A program made the translations under genes and the position numbers. This document shows positions 36,691 through 45,962 of a stretch of DNA of 64,000 nt, piece after piece (positions within the stretch are counted from its first letter, which is position 1; each line of letters begins with the position of its first letter). The notes beneath the pieces are model-generated. The model did not search any database and was not told where the DNA came from. It saw nothing but the letters and a program-made list of their open reading frames with translations. Where the stretch lies: contig JACGCN010000034.1 in NCBI GenBank assembly GCA_014905825.1, forward strand, positions 310,001 to 374,000. The letters run 5' to 3'. Source of the DNA: Lyophyllum atratum. Taxonomy: Eukaryota; Basidiomycota; Agaricomycetes; Agaricales; Lyophyllaceae.

Positions 36691-37795
36691 AAGACGACCT
36701 CCAAGTTTCTCGACGCTGTTCAGCTTGTCCTAGTAGCCACCGCACGCCAACAGCCCCGTATGTGATACCTTCCGCACCCTGACTGTCAGTTGATGCGCTG
36801 ACCCCCCTGTTTTTAGGTTGCCACCAACAACGTCGCGGTCGCATGTTCCCCCGCGCCATCCCAACAAAAATACAGGCCCTGTATCCCGGCCCTCTAGCAA
36901 AGCGTCCAAGGGGCCATTACAAGCGCCCATCAAGGGTCGAAAGCAGATGAGTGAAGAACTTCACGTCGTTCCAGGGGCTTGCGACGGAAAAGATGCGTGA
37001 GTGTGATGAGCTGCATATCGTCGATCCGTAATCTCACTCATGATGGCAGACCCGCTATCAACCCCTCCCCACCCATGGCTACTGAAGCTCCCGATGTGCC
37101 ACTCATAAATTCCGCGGTCCAAACAGGCAAAACAGGACGAGATGTTGCTCGGCTAGAGTCCCTAGACGTATCCGCTGCTCAAACCCAACTGCCGGTTGCA
37201 ATCCAGTCATCAGACGCCGAGCTGCCAGAATGTCAAGTACAGCTTTCGCCCACTGGTATGGTTCAAGCAGAAGAAGACGTCGCCCAGCTTGAAGTTTCTC
37301 GGCGAAGTTCAGTTTATCCTAGTAAACAGCGCACACGAACAGTCCGGTATGTGTTACCTTCTGCACCTGACTGTCCGTCCATGCGCTGACCTCCATCACC
37401 CTGCTTTTTAGGTTGCCAATAAAAACGATCTATGTTCAAGGCCGCCTCAAAGGTTCTCGGCGCCATTCAACCCGCCCTACGAGCCGCGTAAGCAAGGTGT
37501 CTTCCCGATCAGATCATGTAAAAGCGCCCATCAATCGTCGAAAGCGGATGAGTCGAGAGCTCCTCGTCATGCCAGGTGCTTACGACGAGAAAGATCCGTG
37601 AGTGCGAGGAGCTACATATCGTCGATCCGTAATGTTACTCATGATAGCAGACTTGTTTCAAACTCTTCCCCGCCCATGGCTACTACTGAAGCTCCCGATG
37701 TGCCAGTAATGGATTTCACGGTCCATACTGGCGAAACAGGACGAGATGTCACTCGGCTAGACGTATTCGCTGCTCAAACCCACCTATGGGGTTCG
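36690..37795 (+). repeat. Tandem duplication of about 600 bp containing two exons and two introns
   Basis: Unit 1 runs about 36690-37200 and unit 2 about 37285-37795. The marker aagcgcccatcaa lies at 36921 and 37522, 601 bp apart. Both units keep the same donors (gtatgtg, gtgagtg) and acceptors (tttttag, gcag) and the shared string catatcgtcgatccgtaat. The copies differ at many positions. Confidence 0.85.
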
Positions 37796-37969
37796 GCCTT
37801 TCTTTGCCGGTATCATTACGCAGCTGTGTGTGTTGCATTGGCGGTACTGATTTTGGTTATAATGGCTTGCATGACTGACATGCTTTCTGATGATGTCGAT
37901 CTCGAAGGTGATATACATGACTCAAGAATTCGCCTATATCGAGAACTCGAGCACTTTAGACCAATGTAA
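36690..37969 (+). CDS. Single-pass membrane protein with tandemly duplicated exon pair
   Basis: No family recognised. The coding pattern is exon / intron (gtatgtg...tttttag) / exon (LPPTTSRSHVPPRHPNKNTG to PGACDGKDA) / intron (gtgagtg...gcag) / exon (PSPPMATEAPDVPLINSA), then the same series again: SRRSSVYPSKQRTRTVR, LPIKTIYVQGRLKGSRRHST to PGAYDEKDP, and SSPPMATTEAPDVPVMDF. The last exon continues to a membrane helix (YAAVCVALAVLILVIMACM) and a short acidic tail ending RELEHFRPM with TAA at 37967. The region before the helix is basic and Ser/Pro-rich. Start codon not resolved; it could lie upstream near 36208. Confidence 0.45.
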
Positions 37970-38921
37970 AGCTAGATCCATATTTATGTACAGTTGTACG
38001 TCATTGCTTGAATTTGTTCCTAAGATCCAAGCACCAAGAATTGTAGGTGCAGCTGCAGGTTCGGCTTAAATTACAGCGGTTTATGGCGCGGCCATGACGC
38101 CAAAAGCGAAGTTGTGCGTTGTTTTGATTCTTGAATAATCTTGGACCCACACAAGCACTGCACTGATTCCACTTTTGCTAGAGCGACATCATGACTAAAC
38201 GTCAAACCGCTGGTTTTTTCTTCGACCATTATACTAACCCTCGGCTTTTTGAACATACGACTGATCTAGGACATCGTTAAAGCATCTTTTGCAGCACGCT
38301 GAGCACAAAGCGACCCCACTCCGGTCTCTCACTGACGACCAGTCACTTATATGGTACGCTCTTGATTCCTCTCATCGATTCTTTCGTTCGCGAAATCACG
38401 CGCCGTACGTTGCTTCTTGCTCTCTCGTTTTGTGCGCCTCCATCGTGCGATACCTCGGCCACGCCTCTGCTCATCCCGTCGAAGTTCAAACTTCGCCGGC
38501 CATAAGGCAATGCCGTAGCGTCTCTCATATCAGCCGGCCTTCTCACTGACTACTACTAGTCATGTGAATGCTATGCCTCAGTGTGCCTCACCTCCGAAGC
38601 GGTTCATTGATTACACGAGGCTCCTATGAAGGGTGCTTCAGTCCAGAGGAGACTGATCAGCGCACTTTCGTCCGTCCAATTCTCTTTAGTTATCCCTTCG
38701 ATGATCCATCTTTCTGCGCACATTTTTGTGGAATACATTTCAATGGGGAAATGATTTACTTGTGGTCACGATGCTCCCTATAGCTAAATCAAGTTACATA
38801 ATGAACGCCTCGCTTCAAAAGTAGAACAAAGGCACTGGGGTTAGCCACTCAAATTTGCTCAAATACTCTACACACACACGCAACCTCTCCGCAACTTTCC
38901 TCAGATCTAGCGAATCTCAGC
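37970..38921. other. Intergenic, nothing recognised
   Basis: No supported gene or repeat. Short open frames only. Confidence 0.4.
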
Positions 38922-40404
38922 ATGTATCACTACGAGAAGGAACACGAGTTATCGACCCCGGGACAGGCTATGTGCCTTGAATATTTTACTGGAGGCCGCT
39001 ATCTTGCGGTTGGTGCTGGGATCTACGTCACAGTCTTTGACACGAGGACCGGAAAATCTGAAGGCGTCTTCAAAGGGAAACGCCAGGTATTATCACTGCA
39101 TAAGTCTTCGGAAATAAACTCCATGTATTGTGGATTCGAAGACGGGCAGCTGGTATGTATGTCCTTCGACACAGACACCCGGGTGAGGCCTTTCAGTCCT
39201 CGAACAAGAGCCCAATGATCTCATATCCTTAGAGATTATTCATGGGAGAGCTCTTTTCGCCTTTCACGGATCCTTGACAGCTATTGCAGTCCACCGTTCT
39301 CAGCTGGTGATAGCGCTAGCGGGCAATGATGGAGCTGAAGGCGGTCACACTGTTCAAATATGGCGAAGGAAGAGCTCAGAACGTATGTCCATCTTCTTGC
39401 CTTGCGTGACAGATCCTCTAATCCAGCTCTAATCATGAATGCAATTTTTCATTGCTAAGATTCGTGGGAAGATGATGTTCTATTACATTCTCCTCCCGGA
39501 GCTGCTGCCAACACTACGACAAGAATTTGCACACTGTTTTGGCCCGCAAACGGCGACAAGAACACCCTTTTAGTAGGGTACCAGAGTCACGGCTCTGTGT
39601 CAGTTCATTCATGTCAACGTTATCGACTGTCTTGCTCATCGTCTATTGTATCACCACTCTGTAGCCTCTGGGATCTCCGGAAGAACTCCCCGATTAGCGT
39701 CCTTTCTCCTCGCCGCGCAATGTATGTCATATTAATGCCTCTAATGCTTTTTCATCTCACATAGAAACTTTTTTTTTTCGGCAGAGTTGACATTTCGGCA
39801 AAGGACGACAAATGCCTCGTTCCAAATGATGACCAAGGCTTTGACCTCGTGGATTTCGCCTCCCAACTCCCCATTGCTCACATAACAGGCAAGCTATTGT
39901 CGGGAAAATTCATCCACGGCGGCAATATGCTCCTGTGCGGGGGAGCCGGAAAAGCCTCCCTTTGGCAAATCATCGGACGTGCTGTGAAGTGCCTATTCAT
40001 CCTCAACCACAACGGTATTCTTTGAAGGTCCTGTCCTGTGATGCCGTCATCTGACTGTGACCCCGAACAGACGACATCCCCGTGTCATTAGTCGCTGTGA
40101 GTTAGTCCCAGGTCCTTGACTGATCTTGCTTACCAAGACCAACAGTCCTCTTACCATGACGAGGGTGAGTACCACATGATCGCTACGTGTGGTGGCAGCA
40201 GGCTTCTCCTTTGGCGCACAGGTAGCTGTTATATTAACCAATTGATCGACATTCAACTTGACTTTAAACACAGCACACTCCCCCAGAAATGCCGCCACTC
40301 TCAGCCTCTGGATCTGCGCCGGGGTTGTACTAGCCATCTTTGCTGGTATTCTATTCTTCCGACCCCCCACCGATCGTGTTCTACAAGTTCTACGATCCCA
40401 GTAG
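38922..40404 (+). CDS. WD40/propeller-like protein with C-terminal membrane anchor
   Basis: ATG at 38922 gives MYHYEKEHELSTPGQAMCLE, then GGRYLAVGAGIYVTVFDTRT, a typical propeller strand pair. Later exons repeat the pattern: LTAIAVHRSQLVIALAGND with VQIWRR, TLLVGYQSHGSV with LWDLRKNSP, GGNMLLCGGAGKASLWQI, and MIATCGGSRLLLWRT. Five to six exons are separated by introns of about 50-65 bp. The last exon (about 40271-40404) adds a hydrophobic helix (LWICAGVVLAIFAGILFF) and ends RVLQVLRSQ, TAG at 40402. The order, propeller then a tail anchor, resembles SEC12 in outline only; I see no SEC12-specific motif. Function unknown. Confidence 0.6.
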
Positions 40405-40929
40405 CACATGTCGGTAGACTATCGGGCACAGGCCATATTTTCTGAGCTACATTTCAGGGCCCGTATACAACGTCAGTAGATGTCAGTTCATCCATATCCC
40501 GTTCTGTATCCGTCGTTTGTACTTTTGATCCTACAATCAATTTTATATGTCCTATTGCGACCATGCTAGGCGTGTTTAGGCTAGTCGTATAATGCAGATA
40601 CCATGAGCGATAGCGATAGTGATAAGTCGGATTACGACGAGCAAACAGCGGTTAAGTTGAATAAAGTGTAAGACTTATAACTATTTAGAGGGTTTGACAC
40701 AATCAGTCGCCAAATCTAGTAAACCGTTGGCAACGCTACGTTGCAACTCAATATGGTTCCGAGTACGATCAAGATTCGAGTTATTGTTTCTCTTAAGTTG
40801 TCTCCGCTCTAAGCAGCATCAGGCATCGCCGTATGGAGATGAAATACAATGGACGTACCGGAACTGCTCAAGCAGGAGCAAGGGCTGTACATGTAGCACG
40901 TGTTCCCGTGTGTTCGCGTCAACATCCGT
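40405..40929. other. Intergenic, nothing firm
   Basis: A short plus-strand start at 40603 (MSDSDSDKSDYDEQTAVKLN) looks exon-like but cannot be extended. Confidence 0.3.
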
Positions 40930-42440
40930 CATGGTAGGCGCTACCAGTACCACCTCCTACTGCAAAACCACATTGACCTCCCCCTGTGACCGCGCAGCAC
41001 AAACCGATTCAAGCTTCCCATCTTTACTTACCCGTTGCACATCCGTTTCCATGTTTTCCGCGCTCTCCCACGCTGCTATCACACCAGGCTGTCCTGTTGC
41101 CAGCGGCTTCCTCGCGCTCTCCAAAGCGGATTTTCCATCGCTGATGCTGCCGCCAGAAGAAACACACAGCGGGGGGTTGACGAGGTTCACTTGAATCTGC
41201 TCGTCGTGACACCCTCGACATATGTGGTCTTGGAGTTGAATACAATGTTGTGTTACGAGAAGATGTGGCTGGATAACTATTGCGTTGTGCGCTACGCCAT
41301 CGCTCGGGATGCTGATGAGCCCCGGAACTTCGAACGTGGCGCTGACTTTGAAGATACCTCGAGGGTGCGGTGAGCTACTGTGCCCCGTGTGGATCGAATG
41401 AGTCCTCGTTGGATGAAGTAGTAACTTGAAGGTGCCTGGGAGTTCCGAATCCTGTTCGAGGCAAGGGAGGCAGCTGGCGCTTGAGGTGGAACAGAGCCGA
41501 GAATAAGTGGGGCGGGGATGTAGGCTGGGGGATTACAGGGACCAGGAGTAGGTACGATAACGCCGAACGTAGGCGTCGCTGTTTCGAGGCTCATGGAAAC
41601 ATCACCCCAATCCTGTGTAGCTCGATGTAAATTCAGCTTCATGAGCAAAAGCGATAAACGTACCTCGCCAGTACTTTGTGTGATAGCGGCCTTGTATATC
41701 AACGTCACCTGCTCTTCCTTCGCCTCCATGTCCACACGTATATCGTATCCTGCGTTCCACGATGCTTCATGCACAGCTGCAGGCCCATGTTCATAAAAAT
41801 GCAAGACATGCTAATATAATTATAAGACGCACCATTCTATATATCAAAGCAACCTCTACCTCGCCCTCGACCTCCGCAAAAGCTCCGACAACTACCTGAA
41901 TCCCAGGCTTGTTATGATATGCCTTCCCAATGACTTGAAGCTTCACGCGTTCCCCCAATACACTTGACCAGTGTCAGAAAGCTTTTTTAACAGGCCTGAC
42001 ATCCGGTCATCGAGCACCGGCCCCCTCGCCTCGAACGCCTTGACATCTGTCCGCACCTGCATCCCGTCAACGTGCTGGCTGTACATGGTGGCGAGGTACG
42101 ATTCAAAGCGCCGTGATGAACCTTTTGCACCGCTCCAAGGGTTCTGGCCTTCCCAAGATCAAGTGCTGTGAGGCCTGCAGTCGGGGCCATGGAAGACGTC
42201 GGGCGCGGGGTATACGAGGTTGCGATATCGTGGATAGTCGCCGCTCCATGCCCTTCGACTCTTCAAGTCCAAGAGTCATCAAGCGTTAAATGCAAAACAA
42301 TGGAGGACGCACCGGTGAAAGTCCTGGTCGAGAACGTTTGAGAGACCGGTGACGGTCACTTGGTTCTGCCCAGTCTGGACGTCGAACTAGAGGAGGCGGG
42401 TGACCTCTGTGCGGCCAGTAGACGCTCATGCCTGTTATGT
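40930..42440 (-). pseudogene. Broken copy of a MuiA-like (DUF4139) family gene
   Basis: The fungal family resembles bacterial mucoidy inhibitor A; its role is unclear. On the minus strand, family blocks appear in order: RTEVTRLL then FDVQTGQNQVTVTGLSN near 42330-42410, YDIRVDMEAKEEQVTLIYKA (41690-41750), DWGDVSMSLETATPTFGV (41560-41615), FKVSATFEVPGLISIPSDG (41300-41350), VNLVNPPLCVSSGG and DGKLESVCAARSQGEVNVVL (40960-41190). Stops interrupt it: TAG at 42387-42389 inside the first block and TAG at 40957-40959 where the family usually has Trp. The segment between the IPSDG block and the C-terminal block is shorter than in family members. Frames change without usable introns. Not a working gene. 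Confidence 0.75.
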
Positions 42441-42904
42441 TGCTGTGTTCTTTGACACGGGCAAAATCTCGGTTCGTGGTCTGGAAGGGCGGCGGGTGTT
42501 CAACGTTCAGCGTCTATGGTTTCCATTGATGTCTGCCACGTATCACTGTGGTCTGCCGTGCTGATATGCCTGTGTAGATGTTTCAAGGCGGTGGAGAGAG
42601 CCAAGATAAGTATCCAAACCCGGCTGCAATCGTGGACCATATTAGGTTATGGTCTGACATCGGGCAAGATCCTACCAGATTTAGCCATAGATTATCTTCA
42701 GGATCAAGACCTCGACTCTCGAGTCTGAGACTCAGAGTCAGAGCGGCATGCGACCATGCCATGTGATATGGTCACGTGATGCGGTCGCGCCAAAGGGAAT
42801 TCGCGTTAAACTCTGTGTCACTGTGCTGTGTGCATCGAGTGTGACTGTCGCCTGATTTAAAGGCAGAGTTGCGATATATAAGAAAGCTATACAATGAATG
42901 AGTA
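42441..42904. other. Intergenic with part of the dispersed repeat
   Basis: Apart from copy B of the dispersed repeat (42618-42709) nothing is recognised. A perfect-looking inverted motif (ctctcgagtctgagactcagagt, split here as gactctcgag and ctgagactca) follows the repeat near 42713-42740. Confidence 0.35.
42618..42709 (+). repeat. Dispersed repeat, copy B (central part only)
   Basis: Matches the centre of copy A: acccggctgcaatcgtggac, catattaggttatggt and ttagccatagattatcttca are shared with only a few substitutions. Neither terminal part of copy A is present here. Confidence 0.8.
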
Positions 42905-44404
42905 CTAATCATCATCATCACTATCACTATCAGTATATAAAGCAGCGTCAGCTTGTTTTCGTGTGGCCAACCCCTGGAGGTACTTTTTCCAAACTCCAAC
43001 CAAGCGGTTGGAGGTCACAAAAGCAATGCCTCTCTGGATAAACGATGGTTCAACCTCGGATGGGTGAAAGTTTTGCAAGCTCGTTCCGTGTGCATCACGG
43101 GGAACCCACACGATGAACGTGTTTGCTGCAGCTTGAATGCGAACACCGTACTTGGCAAGGTAAAAGTGACCACCACAGTCCAAGCCCCCATTGCGGGAGA
43201 TCGTCCACGAAGCAGCAAAATTGTGGGGCTGGTGTTCTGTGTGGGATGCACTGATTAAGTGCTGTGCGGTGAGTTGCATGAGACACAGGTAAAAGAATGA
43301 TGTCTTACCGGGAATATCGGACCCCCATGACCCCTCCAGGCGGTGCGAGTTCAACGTGATGAAAATCAAACTGATCAGCGCCTATGTTTACGGTGTACGT
43401 GCCAGTGCTGCCGGACCCCTCTGCAAGTCGGCCATTGGCATCCATGCGCTTGAGCTTCGTCGTCTCCAGGAATTTGTCAAAGTCGTCGATAACCTCTGGC
43501 GGCAGTCGACCGCGCATCAGTTGCCATGTCAGAGCAAACAGCGAGCTAGACCTGATGTCTGACTCGCTGGCGTCGTGCTTTGCCGAAGTCACATTCCGCA
43601 CCCAATCGAAGTGTGCCCTACTGCGCGAGCCAGCTGAATACCCCATCTGTACGAGCTTTCCGGGATCCTCTTTCTAACCCGGCACAATCAGCATGATTTT
43701 CAGTGGTATGCAAGGAGTGTGGCACTTACTCTGATGTTCTGGCGGTAAGGAGTGGTATCTGCAACGACCTGGTCTCCCCACGCAACTACTCTTTGATCGG
43801 GGCAGGCGTCCCGGATAGCAACCCCAATCAACTCTTTGGTTTCACTGTCTCGCAAGATAACACTTTCATGCGGAAGGATGTCCAACTTCAGCTTCGATTC
43901 CTGAAGCAGGTGGACGCTAGGGTACGGCTTGCGAACATCAGGAGGCTTTGCGCTGCGGAAGAAGGGATCCCACTTGTCGAAAATGGGGCCGGTCTCTGCG
44001 ATACCTTCGCCAATGGGTGGATACGCCTCTGGCAGTGCAGTAACTGTTTTTGTGGGGATGTCTTTGAGGAACGCGTCACGGTCAAAGGATTTTGGATCCA
44101 GACCAAGGTTCTGGACGAACCGCCGCCTGTCATAGCGCTGTTGCTTCGAATCTGCCCGGCGGCCATCGACAACCTTGGCCAACTCCTCTGGAAGGCGAGC
44201 CCCCGGTTCGCACCAAGAGAGGAATGTGCGGAGCCCGCTAACCTGGTCTAAGTCACAGCGAATGTCATCTTCTGCAGCAAGTTCACAGACGCGAGCAATA
44301 AAATCTCGATCCTCTCCCCGGCGGAGCAAATCAAGCGCAGCAAGATCCTTGCTAACCAGTTCAATGGTCCTATCGCGAGCGATCTTGGCCTCTGCGCGGC
44401 TCAT
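42905..44404 (-). CDS. 2-oxoglutarate/Fe(II) oxygenase-like protein (double-stranded beta-helix)
   Basis: ATG at 44404 gives MSRAEAKIARDRTIELVSKD. Exon 1 runs to about 43733 and includes LGLDPKSFDRDAFLKDIP and KLKLDILPHESVILRD. Exon 2 (about 43318-43675) has MGYSAGSRSRAHFDWVRNV. Using the acceptor at cacttaatcag, exon 3 (42905-43255) reads ASHTEHQPHNFAASWT, then GGHFYLAKYGVRIQAAANTF, VWVPRDAHGTSLQNFHP and QRGIAFVTSNRL. An H-x-E pair (HTE), a distal His (HGTSL) about 45 residues later, and a following Arg match the metal and 2-oxoglutarate ligands of this fold. I recall similar unnamed proteins in Agaricomycetes; relation to TET/JBP oxygenases is a guess. The acidic Asp-rich C-terminus ends at 42905. 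The frame is intact, unlike its neighbours. Confidence 0.5.
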
Positions 44405-44699
44405 CGTGGTAGTCGCTATGTGTTTGTTTTTCCGTGCTGCCGGGTACAACAAATCCACGCAAACTTCTTCCAATTTGCCATGCCAACAACCACTCTCATG
44501 TAGTAAGTTTTCAATAACACTAACCATTTTTGCGGTTCTTTTGACGCAACTGTACCTTCAGCTTCCATCGATGCCGCCAATGGTGCGGTACAGGACTGGA
44601 TTGATCCCATTCGTGCGATCTTCCAGACGCCGACAAGGTAATCTAAATGCTCGTTTATCTACACGCACTGCTAATGTCTCTTCGCCAGACCCATAACGA

Positions 44700-45812
44700 G
44701 TATTCATTCCCTACAGTCGCGGTGGATGCCAAAGCGGGATCAGGATTGCTGAACGAGATTCCCTCCTAGATGGACACGAAGAATGGCAAAAGCGGGACAA
44801 GATTGTCAGTGTTTTGGAGAACGATCCTGTCTTTGATAACTCGCGCAGGTGACCCACAAACCACGCTTGTACGATGAAACTTCAACTCATTCAGTCGCCT
44901 TCTAGAGAATTTATGACTCGCACCGAACGCTATCAACGCGGACTTGCCATGACTAACCGTATCTATGAGCTTCAGGAAACACATAGATGGTCAAACGAGG
45001 ATACTTCTCTCGCAATCGCAAGTCTGGACGAAGGTCTTCCGATTGGTCTCCACAACGTCGGTACGTATTGGAAACAACGGATTCGAAGCGTTATTTGACT
45101 CCTCGGACTAGCGTTCCAGCCCGTCTTTTTCTCCCAAGGGTCGCCTTCACTCGTTGCCAAGTATGGCCCACTAATCGCGACGCGCGGGATCCTAGGATGC
45201 TATCTCCAGTCTGAACTCGGTCACGGAACTAATGTAGGGAGACTGGAGACCACTGCGAATTTCATACCCGAGACGCAAGAGTTTGAGATCGACTCACCCC
45301 ACCCTCACGAGTAGTAAACGGTGGATCGGAGCGCTAGGGAAGACATCGACGCATGGGGTGGTTCAAGCGAAATTGATTCTTCCAGGTGGAAACGACGTTG
45401 GCCCTCATCTCTTCCTCGTCCAGTTGAGGAGTATGGGTAATGACATTGGTGTTCTTCTACTCGTTTTCAGTTCCTGACGTTGGCTAGATGATCACAAGGT
45501 CCTGCCTGGTCTTGTTATCGGTGATATTGGTCTGGCTTTTCTCCTGTATACTGAACCAAAGCATTAACTCCATTTTAGGCCCTAAGGCATTAGCGGGCTA
45601 TTCCACGACCGATAACGGATTTGCGCGGTTTGACCATGTCCGTAGACCGAAGGAGAACATGCTATCCAAATTTGCGCAGGTTACGGATGATGGGCGTTAC
45701 GTTCAACCTCCCCACGCGGAACTCAGTTACGGCGGGGTGAGTGTTTCCTAAGCTAGCAGGAATTCGCAGCGCTCACGATTTCTCAGATGCTTTACATTTG
45801 CGCAAAGTATAC
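44700..45812 (+). pseudogene. Truncated acyl-CoA oxidase copy
   Basis: Peroxisomal fatty-acid beta-oxidation enzyme when whole (about 650-700 residues). Only about the N-terminal 300 residues remain: RDSLLDGHEEWQKRDKIVSV, EFMTRTERYQRGLAMTNRIY, ASLDEGLPIGLHNV, then VFFSQGSPSLVAKYGPLIAT, RGILGCYLQSELGHGTNVGR, SSKRWIGALGKTSTHGVVQA, LPGLVIGDIG and GYSTTDNGFARFDHV, ending near YVQPPHAELSYGG. A run of four C at 45297-45300, where the frame needs three, shifts the frame inside FEIDSP-TLTS. Introns are still present between blocks, so it derives from genomic DNA and not from a retro-copy. The C-terminal two thirds is missing. Confidence 0.85.
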
Positions 45813-45962
45813 AGGTTTTTTACACTGTCCTACTTCCTTTCTATCCTCTCTACCGCATGACTTAGCTCTAACATTTTAGACGTTGCAGAATATGGAAACA
45901 GTTGATATTCATAGACTTTGGTATTAGATACGATTCCTAGTGTCCTGCATCATACGGCTGCC

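Noticed and set aside
38922..40404. Calling the propeller protein SEC12
   Set aside because: Only the domain order fits; no diagnostic residues seen.
43703..44251. 182-codon plus-strand frame
   Set aside because: Lies antisense to exon 1 of the oxygenase-like gene, which has the better motifs and splice sites.
42905..44404. Calling the oxygenase-like gene TET/JBP
   Set aside because: The metal-ligand pattern fits the wide 2-oxoglutarate oxygenase class, but I see no TET/JBP-specific motif.
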